DNA from: Bacteroidota bacterium | GTDB taxonomy: Bacteria; Bacteroidota; Ignavibacteria; Ignavibacteriales; Melioribacteraceae | Assembly: GCA_021812745.1 (NCBI GenBank) | Contig: JAKAMS010000012.1 | Span: forward strand, 1-16,684 | Direction of reading: 5' to 3' | DNA: 16,684 bases | Part shown: in pieces, positions 8,759 through 16,000 of the stretch | Numbering within the stretch: position 1 is the first letter of the stretch | Layout: each line of letters begins with the position of its first letter | Program-made: the position numbers and the translations under genes | The notes under the pieces: generated by a model | What the model saw: only the letters and a program-made list of their open reading frames with translations | Told to the model about the DNA's origin: nothing | The model's database searches: none

Positions 8759-9463
8759 TTATGAGCAAGGATCCGGAATTTTTGAAATTCTATTGTTCCA
8801 TTTAACAAGTTGATCCGGTGTTAAAATTTTTGCAATCTCAGCAAACAGATTTGCTTTCTCATCGCACATTTCCTTCTTTATCTCAATAGACTTAGGATTA
8901 TTTTTGATGGCATCGCGCGTTGTCTGATTTAATGCTTTTATTTTAACCAAAGCCTGTGCTTTTGTAAGTGTACCAGCTTTTACCGAATCAGCAATCGCTT
9001 TACGGTCGGCATTTGCTTTTGCAATTATATCCGCATTAGCGTCTTTAAATTGCTGAACGAGAGGTTTGATTGTAGCATGGAATAGAGCCATCTGATCTTT
9101 GATTTGACTCCTTTGCGTATCGGTTAAATTCAATCCTCTGAAAAAAAGTCCAAGATGTTTTCCGATATCAAAATGCATCAGCCATGGATTTCTATTCATC
9201 ATTGGATTTCCAGGAGAGAATGAATTCATAGAATTCATAAAACTGTAATTAGCCAATGTAGTATTGAATGTCATGTTACTATCTAAAGTAGCATCCTCAA
9301 CTCCATTGAGAACATCGTTATAATCAATCACAGCAAATTGAGGAGAATCGAAGTTTAATTGATTAGGCGCATTAACATCGGCTTTATCACTGCACCCGCT
9401 GAAGTAAAAAAACGGAAGTGATAATATTGCCGCAACCATTACAAACGATTTGAATTTTTGCAT
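8759..9463 (-). CDS. Lipoprotein with LTxxQ motifs (Spy/CpxP-like)
   Basis: The protein has 234 residues. A hydrophobic signal ends in the lipobox-like FSGC, with Cys24 as the expected lipidated residue. A low-complexity Asn/Met/Ser/Phe linker (about 60-95) leads to a helical domain. LTDTQ (113-117) opens a long charged helix, LTKAQ occurs at 166-170, and LTPDQ (214-218) closes the domain, as in the periplasmic Spy/CpxP and related LTxxQ families. Those relatives bind unfolded envelope proteins or metals. Here a chaperone or stress-sensor role is inference, and the linker makes it longer than Spy. Two cysteines (200 and 233) near the ends of the helical domain could form a disulfide. The start is supported by GGGAG about 7 nt upstream. 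It shares a divergent 171-bp intergenic region with the hydrolase gene and ends at the shared terminator. Confidence 0.8.
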   Translation of the reverse strand: MQKFKSFVMVAAILSLPFFYFSGCSDKADVNAPNQLNFDSPQFAVIDYNDVLNGVEDATLDSNMTFNTTLANYSFMNSMNSFSPGNPMMNRNPWLMHFDIGKHLGLFFRGLNLTDTQRSQIKDQMALFHATIKPLVQQFKDANADIIAKANADRKAIADSVKAGTLTKAQALVKIKALNQTTRDAIKNNPKSIEIKKEMCDEKANLFAEIAKILTPDQLVKWNNRISKIPDPCS

Positions 9464-9484
9464 GCTTTACTCCCATTGTTGATT

Positions 9485-9551
9485 AATATTCAGAATATTG
9501 ACAAGTATTTTCAAAGCCAGGTTTAATTCAATCAAGTATTTTTTGATACTT
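9485..9551. promoter_or_regulatory. Cluster of repeats between divergent lipoprotein and hydrolase genes
   Basis: Three structures sit in this stretch. AATATTC-A-GAATATT at 9485-9499 is a perfect 7-1-7 palindrome. The decamer CAAGTATTTT occurs twice, at 9502-9511 and 9533-9542, spaced 31 bp (about three helical turns). AAGTAT/ATACTT (9534-9539 and 9546-9551) forms a small inverted repeat. Such an arrangement can be an operator for the divergent pair, but the region is AT-rich and chance is a real alternative. Confidence 0.35.
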
Positions 9552-9634
9552 TATTCAAAGTAAACTAATTTATCACCGCTACTGTTAGAAAATTATCAAT
9601 ATTCTTTTTATTAAGTAAAGAAAAAAGGTAGGTT

Positions 9635-10429
9635 ATGAATCAATCAATTAATGGTGTGTCTGTAAACACATTCGGTAATAGTAAAAATCAATCCATTATT
9701 TTCGTTCATGGATTTCCATACGATCATTCAATGTGGGAAGATCAAATTGAATTTTTGAAAGATGAATATTTCTGCATCGCTTACGATGTACGCGGTCTAG
9801 GCGAAAGTGCTGTCGGCGACGGGCAATATACCATGGAAGCTTACGTTGATGATCTGTTCTCCATTATTAAAGAATTGAAATTGAGCAAGCCAATATTATG
9901 CGGACTCTCGATGGGCGGTTACATTTCTTTGCGAGCTGTTGAAATAGATCAATTTTTATTTGGCGGATTAATTTTATGTGATACAAAATCTGAAGCCGAT
10001 GATGACGCAGCCAGACTAAAGCGAGCCGCAGGAATAAAGCAAATTAATTCAGGTGAATTTAAAAATTTCATTGATGCGTTTGTTACAAATTGTTTTGCAC
10101 CTGAGACACCGAAAGAAGACGAGGAGACGTTTCTTGCAACTTTACTCAAAGCTAATAAGCACAATCCAATAGGTGTTAAAGGCGCAATGATTGCAATCAT
10201 GAGCAGAACCGATACTACTGCATCTTTGACTAAAATTAAATTACCAACCTTAGTTTTATGCGGGTCATTCGATGCGCTAACACCTCCAGTTGTAATGCGT
10301 CATCTTGCAGAAAAAATTCCGGGATCTGAGTTTGCAGTAATACCGCGCGCGGGACATATGACTCCGCTGGAAAATCCGGATAGCGTTAATGATTTGATAT
10401 TAGGTTTCTTGAAAAGAAGATTTCAATAA
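9635..10429 (+). CDS. Alpha/beta-fold hydrolase
   Basis: This is a 264-residue cytoplasmic hydrolase of the alpha/beta fold. The oxyanion-hole motif HGFPYDHSMW is at 25-34, the nucleophile elbow GLSMGG at 90-95 with Ser92, the acid Asp213 in CGSFDALTPP, and His241 in RAGHMTPLENP. The full triad is present, the length is typical, and there is no signal peptide. The closest flavour is the 3-oxoadipate enol-lactonase/esterase-like group, with a small cap region (about 118-190), but the substrate cannot be read from sequence and the neighbours give no pathway. AAGG lies upstream of the start. The gene is divergent from the lipoprotein gene and ends 38 bp from the convergent membrane-protein gene. 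Confidence 0.9.
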   Translation: MNQSINGVSVNTFGNSKNQSIIFVHGFPYDHSMWEDQIEFLKDEYFCIAYDVRGLGESAVGDGQYTMEAYVDDLFSIIKELKLSKPILCGLSMGGYISLRAVEIDQFLFGGLILCDTKSEADDDAARLKRAAGIKQINSGEFKNFIDAFVTNCFAPETPKEDEETFLATLLKANKHNPIGVKGAMIAIMSRTDTTASLTKIKLPTLVLCGSFDALTPPVVMRHLAEKIPGSEFAVIPRAGHMTPLENPDSVNDLILGFLKRRFQ

Positions 10430-10434
10430 GTATT

Positions 10435-10459
10435 GTAGGGACAACTCGTGAGTTGTCCC
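10435..10459. repeat. REP-like palindrome with GTAG foot
   Basis: A perfect 10-bp stem (GGGACAACTC at 10438-10447, GAGTTGTCCC at 10450-10459) has a 2-nt loop. GTAG (10435-10438) lies at its left foot and has no counterpart on the right. It fills most of the 38-bp gap between two convergent genes. Known REP elements mobilised by RAYT (REP-associated tyrosine) transposases have this form: a short GC-rich hairpin with a GTAG/GGAG tetranucleotide at the 5' foot, in intergenic positions. It could also act as a terminator, but no T-run follows directly on either strand. Only one copy is present here. Confidence 0.6.
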
Positions 10460-10467
10460 ATTAATAA

Positions 10468-11109
10468 TTATTTTTTCTTTTCATTAATTATACTTTCAAT
10501 ACTCTTAAAATTGGGATTGGCTTTAAATGCAGGGGTGTTTTTCTTTGCCGCGTTTACGGTTCCTTTCGGAAGAGACTGATCTACTATGGCTTTCTTCGAT
10601 TCATCTTTAATAACGCTGTCAATATTTTTAAAGTTGGGATTGTTCTTTGCCGAAGAACTGTCATGTTTTGCAACCGTCTGTTCAATCTTTTTTATACCTT
10701 GATCTATAGTTGTTACTTTGCCTAAATCCAGAGATAACAGAGAATCAAAATATCCCATTGCGCCGATTGTGAATCCTAATGTTATCAAACTTGAACAGAA
10801 GACCGGCAAAAAATACCCAGTAAGCCAACGAACGATTAATCCATAATGTTTTCTTTCCATGGATTGTAATTTTTTTGCGGTAACAAAAATTGTAACCGAA
10901 AGAACCCAGCTAATTACTACTCCAAGAAATAAAATTACAAGAAAGAAAATTTTAGATTTTACAACTACTGCCCCGGCAATTATAATTGCAAAGAAGATGA
11001 GGAAAAAACTTATTCTTTGATTTAATAAATTTTCCGTGAACGCACGCTCTTCGTTAAAATCGCGGTTTGAGGAAGAATCATCTTTGGGATTTTGACCGAA
11101 TGATTTCAT
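10468..11109 (-). CDS. Membrane protein of unknown function with repeated C-terminal motif
   Basis: The protein has 213 residues. A polar N-terminus (1-32) is followed by three likely membrane segments (about 33-50, 53-77 and 95-120) and a long polar tail (125-213). In the tail a short motif occurs twice, NPNFKNIDSVIKDE (157-170) and NPNFKSIESIINE (198-210), exactly 41 residues apart. The second copy lies at the extreme C-terminus before a Lys run. I do not recognise a family. The two copies look like a docking or short helical motif, possibly outside the membrane, but that is inference. It is last in the hldD-fourhelix-nudix-membrane protein gene run, 18 bp after nudix, with AGGA upstream of its start. 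A REP-like palindrome lies just past its stop. Confidence 0.75.
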   Translation of the reverse strand: MKSFGQNPKDDSSSNRDFNEERAFTENLLNQRISFFLIFFAIIIAGAVVVKSKIFFLVILFLGVVISWVLSVTIFVTAKKLQSMERKHYGLIVRWLTGYFLPVFCSSLITLGFTIGAMGYFDSLLSLDLGKVTTIDQGIKKIEQTVAKHDSSSAKNNPNFKNIDSVIKDESKKAIVDQSLPKGTVNAAKKNTPAFKANPNFKSIESIINEKKK

Positions 11110-11127
11110 TTTATTCCTCGCGAATGA

Positions 11128-11586
11128 TTAATAGAATTCAACCGAATGAGTAATATATTTTCCGTTTTCATAAACAAACTTTGCACTGAAAAATTTTTCT
11201 TGAAATAACCACGGAATAAAAAATTTATCCCCTTCCCATAAATTTAATTCCATGAGTTTTTCATTAGGAATCCATTCGAGTTTTCCTTCGTTGGAATCTA
11301 TCAACTCTCCTTTAAATTTCTGTGAAGTAAAAAGAAAAACATACCAATCTTTTTTCCCATCGAACATTGGGAACGTAATAAATCCGTGAAGCATAGGATT
11401 AATCATCAATAGACCGCTCTCCTCTTTCACTTCGCGTATGGCGCATTCTTCGGGCGTTTCACCCGCTTCAAATTTTCCGCCCAGCCCGTTCCACTTTCCT
11501 TCATGAAAATCATTTTTTTTCTTTATGCGGTGAAGCATCAAGGTTCTTTTTCCATCCATCAGATAACAAAGAGTTGCAAGCTGCAT
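11128..11586 (-). CDS. Nudix hydrolase, MTH1/MutT-like
   Basis: The protein has 152 residues. The complete Nudix box GX5EX7REVXEEXG is visible from Gly37 to Gly58 (GKFEAGE, then REVKEESG), with the metal-binding REVKEE glutamates intact. The stretch WNGLGGK before the box and the C-terminal pattern (EGKLEWIP, WEGDKFFIPWLFQEKFF) resemble human MTH1 more than general Nudix enzymes. Hydrolysis of oxidised purine nucleoside triphosphates to the monophosphate is therefore a reasonable guess. It follows the four-helix-bundle gene with a 2-bp gap and precedes the membrane-protein gene by 18 bp. Its first codons (ATGCAGCTTG) are shared with the start of the four-helix-bundle gene; see the repeat entries. 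The family is certain; substrate specificity is inferred. Confidence 0.9.
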   Translation of the reverse strand: MQLATLCYLMDGKRTLMLHRIKKKNDFHEGKWNGLGGKFEAGETPEECAIREVKEESGLLMINPMLHGFITFPMFDGKKDWYVFLFTSQKFKGELIDSNEGKLEWIPNEKLMELNLWEGDKFFIPWLFQEKFFSAKFVYENGKYITHSVEFY

Positions 11587-11593
11587 ATTTACT
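11572..11593. repeat. Direct repeat, copy at the nudix start
   Basis: AGTTGCAAGCTGCAT (11572-11586) followed by ATTTACT matches the copy at 11937-11960 with one substitution and a 2-nt length difference just upstream of the ATG. Read on the gene strand, it covers the last codons of the four-helix-bundle gene, its stop, and the first five codons of nudix. Confidence 0.75.
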
Positions 11594-11951
11594 TTGATTG
11601 ATTAATTGATGAGGCGAGAATAGAAGAAATATCGTCAAGTTCGTCTAAGAACCATTTTACTTTTTCCGCTTTAGCGCGTTTGCTGTCGCGTACAAGTGCA
11701 AGCCATAGTTTACTTTCGTTTGCGTACTTAAGCGATGCAATGGTGTAGCTTGTTAATTCTCTTTTTGTTGATACCGCCGAAGCTTCGATATAATTGCTGA
11801 TAACGCTTGTTCCGCTTCCGAATAGTTCATCTGCGATTTTTTGCGAAACGTGATCCTTAGGAAGCGAGTCAACAAACTCGATCAACTTAAGTGTGAAAAA
11901 ATAGATTCGTTTCCTAAATTCGCCTCTCGATTTCGTAGTTTCAAGCTGCAT
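11589..11951 (-). CDS. Four-helix-bundle protein, S23/23S rRNA intervening-sequence protein family
   Basis: The protein has 120 residues and is all-helical. Family landmarks are RKRIYFFTLKLIEFVDSLP (13-31), SGTSVISNYIEA (46-57) and the SLKYANESKLWLALVRDS block (73-90). Members are found inside 23S rRNA intervening sequences, as accessory Avd subunits of diversity-generating retroelements, and very often as free-standing genes of unknown role. Here it is free-standing: no rRNA and no reverse transcriptase are nearby. It sits in a protein-coding operon with 4 bp to hldD upstream and 2 bp to nudix downstream. Near-identical direct repeats bracket it, and its first three residues (MQL) are the same as those of nudix, which points to insertion into an existing junction. 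A basic surface for nucleic-acid binding is plausible from the family but not shown. Confidence 0.9.
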   Translation of the reverse strand: MQLETTKSRGEFRKRIYFFTLKLIEFVDSLPKDHVSQKIADELFGSGTSVISNYIEASAVSTKRELTSYTIASLKYANESKLWLALVRDSKRAKAEKVKWFLDELDDISSILASSINQSK

Positions 11952-11960
11952 TATTTTACT
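11937..11960. repeat. Direct repeat, copy at the four-helix-bundle gene start
   Basis: AGTTTCAAGCTGCAT (11937-11951) followed by TATTTTACT is the partner of 11572-11593, 365 bp away. On the gene strand it covers the hldD stop region and the first codons of the four-helix-bundle gene. Confidence 0.75.
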
Positions 11961-12939
11961 CTCTGCTCATTCCGAAATAAATTTCTTTTAAGAGATAATT
12001 TTTTACATAATCCATAACACCTTCGCGGACGTTCATAACATGTTTATCATAGCCGGCGTTTCTTATTTTTTTCAAATTCGCTTCTGTAAAGTATTGATAT
12101 TTACTTCTTATCTCTTCCGGCATATCCACGAACTCAATATTCACTGGCTTTCCAACAGCATCAAACAACGCGGTAACCAATTCAACCCAGCTTTGCGCTT
12201 GACCTGTTCCAACATTATAAATTCCATTCTTATCATCATGCTCAAGAAAATGAAGTGTCATATCAACTGCATCTTTCACATAAACAAAATCGCGCCGCTG
12301 TTCGCCGTCCTTGAATTCCGGTTTATACGATCTGAACAATTGCACTTTGCCCGTATCGCGGACTTGCTCAAACGCTTTGTGAACAACGCTTCTCATTTCT
12401 TCTTTGTGATACTCATTCGGACCATAGACATTGAAATATTTCAAACCGACGACTTTATCAATCAATCCGTTCCGCTTAATCCATGTATCAAAAAGATGTT
12501 TTGAATAACCGTACATATTCAGCGGGCGTAGTATATCCAACTTTGATTCGTCGTCATTGTAGCCGTTGGAGCCATCACCGTAAGTTGCTGCAGATGATGC
12601 GTAAATAAATCTAACTCCGTTCTCCAGACAGAACTTTGCAAGTTCTTGCGAGTAATGAACGTTGTTGTCCATTAAAAAGTCCGCATCTTTTTCGGTTGTG
12701 GATGAACAAGCTCCAAGATGAATTACTGCGGAAACCTTAAACGGAAATTTGCGCTGCAAAACCAATCCCATAAAATCATCTTTGTGGAAAAAATCGGCAA
12801 ATTTTAGTCCGTTAAGGTTCTTCCACTTCTCTTCTTTGCCTAATTCATCAACAACAATAATTTTATCCTTACCTAATCGGTTTAATTTCCACACAAGGGC
12901 ACTTCCTATAAATCCCGCGCCGCCGGTAACAACTATCAT
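11956..12939 (-). CDS. hldD: ADP-L-glycero-D-manno-heptose-6-epimerase
   Basis: This enzyme converts ADP-D-glycero-beta-D-manno-heptose to the L-glycero epimer, the donor for the LPS inner core, in the cytoplasm with bound NADP. It has 327 residues, compared with 310 in E. coli. TGGAGFIGS (5-13) is the Rossmann dinucleotide motif. SSAATYG (115-121) and the YxxxK pair Tyr143/Lys147 in NMYGYSK are the SDR active site. FNVYGPNEYHKEEM carries Lys179 where the E. coli enzyme has its second catalytic base (Lys178). RRDFVYVKDAVD and GIYNVGTGQAQSW are typical of HldD. It is the first gene of a tight minus-strand operon and is divergent from metH across 152 bp. GAGAAG just upstream of the ATG is the likely ribosome binding site. 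Other heptose genes (hldE, gmhA, gmhB) are not in the window. Confidence 0.93.
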   Translation of the reverse strand: MIVVTGGAGFIGSALVWKLNRLGKDKIIVVDELGKEEKWKNLNGLKFADFFHKDDFMGLVLQRKFPFKVSAVIHLGACSSTTEKDADFLMDNNVHYSQELAKFCLENGVRFIYASSAATYGDGSNGYNDDESKLDILRPLNMYGYSKHLFDTWIKRNGLIDKVVGLKYFNVYGPNEYHKEEMRSVVHKAFEQVRDTGKVQLFRSYKPEFKDGEQRRDFVYVKDAVDMTLHFLEHDDKNGIYNVGTGQAQSWVELVTALFDAVGKPVNIEFVDMPEEIRSKYQYFTEANLKKIRNAGYDKHVMNVREGVMDYVKNYLLKEIYFGMSRE

Positions 12940-13004
12940 TATCTTCTCATTTATTTATTATATTTGAATGAAAATATATCACTAATAAAAATGAAATAAA
13001 ATAG

Positions 13005-13074
13005 AACCCCGACCTTGCAGATCTGTTTCGTTCGTGATCTTCCCAATAGAACAATTATAATCAAGTTCCGGGTT
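13005..13074 (+). promoter_or_regulatory. Structured leader upstream of metH
   Basis: AACCCCGACCTTG (13005-13017) can pair with CAAGTTCCGGGTT (13062-13074) at 11 of 13 positions. The 44-nt interior holds a small hairpin, AGATC/GATCT (13019-13023 with 13036-13040). The outer stem ends 17 nt before the metH start codon, so if transcribed it could affect translation initiation. I see no cobalamin box, no SAM-I core and no T-run, so it matches no riboswitch class I know. It may be a regulatory RNA, an operator, or chance. Confidence 0.4.
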
Positions 13075-13091
13075 ACTGAAAGAATCTTTAT

Positions 13092-16000
13092 ATGAATAAT
13101 TTTGAATTACTTACAAAAATTTTATCAGAAAGAATTTTACTCCTCGACGGTTCAATGGGCGTTTTTATTCAGCGCTATAAATTTTCCGAAGAGGAATTTA
13201 GAGGCGAGAGATTTAAAAATCATCCGGCTGATCTTAAAGGTAACAACGACATTTTAGTTCTGACAAAACCGGAAGTTATTAAAGGTATTCATTTATCATA
13301 TCTTGAAGCCGGTTCGGATATAATCGAAACAAACACATTTAACGGCACGGCAATTTCTCAATCGGATTACAAGACCGAGCATTTGGTTTATGAAATAAAT
13401 TTTGAAGCGGCTCGAATTGCAAAAGAAGTTGTTAACGAATTTGTGAAGAAAAATCCGGAGAAGCCGCGTTTTGTTGCAGGATCTCTTGGACCAACAAATA
13501 AAACATTATCATTATCACCCGATGTGAACGATCCCGGTTACCGTTCAATTTCATTTGATCAAATGGCGGCGGCATTTAAAGAACAAGCGCGCGGATTGAT
13601 TGACGGCGGAGCCGATATTCTATTGGTTGAAACGATGATTGATACATTAAACGCCAAAGCTGCTCTTTACGGAATAATGGAATTATGCGATGAGACAAAT
13701 AATCAAATTCCAATAATGATTTCCGGTTCAATCATTGATTTGAGCGGAAGAACTTTATCCGGGCAAAACACAGAAGCATTTTGGAATTCAATTTCTCACA
13801 CAAAAAATTTATTAAGTGTTGGATTGAATTGTTCGCTCGGACCAAAACAAATGCGCGCGTTTATACAAGAACTTTCTCTGAAAGCAAACGTGTTTGTAAG
13901 TCTATATCCTAACGCCGGGTTACCAAATGAGTTTGGCGGTTACGATGAATCTCCGGAAACAATGGGAAAAGTTTTAGAAGAATATGCGCGGGACGGATTT
14001 TTCAATATTGTTGGCGGCTGCTGCGGCACAACTCCGGATCATATAAGAAGATTTGCAGAGATCACAAAAAAATATCCTTCGAGAAAAATTCCTGAGATAA
14101 AAAAATATCTGAGACTTAGCGGACTAGAGCCGTTAACATTCCGCCCGGATATGAATTTTGTAAATATCGGCGAAAGAACAAATGTTACCGGTTCACGTAA
14201 GTTCGCGCGTTTAATCAAAGAAAATAAATTTGAAGAAGCGCTCTCTGTAGCAAAAGAGCAAGTTGAAAACGGCGCTCAAGTTCTAGATGTAAACATGGAT
14301 GAAGGTTTGATCAACAGCGAAGAGGCGATGAAGAAATTTTTGCAATTGCTCTCTGTTGAACCTGATATTGCGAAAGTTCCTATAATGCTTGATTCATCCA
14401 AATGGAGCGTGATTGAAGCGGGTCTAAAATGTCTGCAGGGAAAAGGAATTGTTAATTCAATCTCGATGAAAGAAGGCGAAGAAATTTTTAAAGAACATGC
14501 ACGTAAAGTCTTGCGCTACGGCGCCGCTGTAATAGTTATGGCGTTTGATGAACTGGGACAGGCAGATTCATTCGAAAGAAAAACAAAAATTTGTGAACGT
14601 GCATACAAAATTTTGACAGAGGAAGTTGGCTTTCCGCCGCAGGATATTATTTTCGATCCAAACATCTTTGCGATTGCAACCGGAATTGAAGAACACAATC
14701 AATATGCAATCAATTATATCGAAGCGGTTAAATGGATTAAGAAAAATCTTCCGTACGCAAAAGTTAGCGGCGGTGTAAGCAATATCTCATTCGCGTTCCG
14801 GGGAAATGATAAAGTTAGAGAAGCAATGCATTCCGCATTCCTCTACCATGCAATTGAAGCGGGAATGGATATGGGGATTGTAAACGCCGGACAGCTTGCT
14901 GTCTATGAAGATATTCCAAAAGATCTGCTGGAACATGTTGAAGATGTAATTTTAAACCGCCGCCCGGATGCGACAGAAAGGTTAGTTGAGTTTGCAAATA
15001 CCTTAACGAAAGACGTTAAACGTGAGACGGAAGACGCTGAGTGGAGACATGGGACAGTAGAAGAAAGATTGAAATATGCACTCATCAAAGGAGTAGTTGA
15101 GTTTATTGATCAGGATATTGAAGAAGCACGGCAAAAATATTCTCAACCGCTGGAGGTTATTGAAGGACCGTTGATGAGCGCGATGAATATTGTAGGCGAT
15201 CTATTCGGTTCCGGAAAAATGTTTTTACCACAGGTAGTAAAAAGCGCACGCGTAATGAAGAAAGCTGTTGCATATCTCATTCCGTTCATTGAGGCGGAAA
15301 AAGAAAAGAGCGGCGATACAACCGCCAAAGGAAAAATTTTATTGGCAACAGTGAAAGGTGATGTTCACGATATCGGGAAAAATATTGTTGGTGTAGTTCT
15401 CGGTTGTAATAATTATGATGTTATTGATCTTGGTGTAATGGTTCCATCGGATAAAATCCTATCCACTGCTGTCGGTCATAAAGTTGATGCTATAGGATTG
15501 AGCGGGCTTATTACTCCGTCGCTTGATGAGATGGTTCATATCGCAAAAGAAATGGAACGGATGAAAATTGATTTACCGCTTCTCATCGGCGGCGCTACAA
15601 CTTCGCGCCTTCATACAGCCGTAAAAATAGCACCGGAGTTCAGCGGCATTACAATTCATGTGCTGGATGCTTCAAAAAGTGTCGGCGTTGTAAGCAACCT
15701 TCTTAATAAAGAATCAAAAGAAAATTTTGCTATCGGCATAAAAGAAGAATACAAAAAATTGAAATCGGATCATTCAAACAGAAGAACAGAAAAAGAATAT
15801 CTTACAATTGAACAGGCTCGGGCAAATAAACTTAGTATTGACTTCTCGAATTATTTGATCAAACCACCGGGAAAATTTGAGACTACTGTCCTGCGTGATT
15901 TTCCGCTTGAGAAGATTAGAGAATTTATTGACTGGACACCTTTCTTTACCACATGGGAATTGAAAGGACGGTATCCGGAAATTTTTGATGACAAAAATTA

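Noticed and set aside
11589..11951. Diversity-generating retroelement, suggested by the Avd-like four-helix-bundle family
   Set aside because: There is no reverse transcriptase, no template/variable repeat pair with adenine-specific differences, and no C-type-lectin-like target in the window. The flanking repeats are only about 22-24 bp and differ by one base.
11589..11951. 23S rRNA intervening sequence
   Set aside because: The flanks are the protein-coding genes hldD and nudix, not rRNA.
12040..12504. 154-codon plus-strand frame inside hldD
   Set aside because: It is antisense to a well-conserved epimerase and its translation is low-complexity hydrophobic/basic with no recognisable motif.
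12940..13091. Cobalamin or SAM-I riboswitch ahead of metH
   Set aside because: No cobalamin box (GCCACTG-like) or SAM-I core is visible and the 152-bp gap is too short for a full cobalamin riboswitch. Only an unassigned stem is reported.
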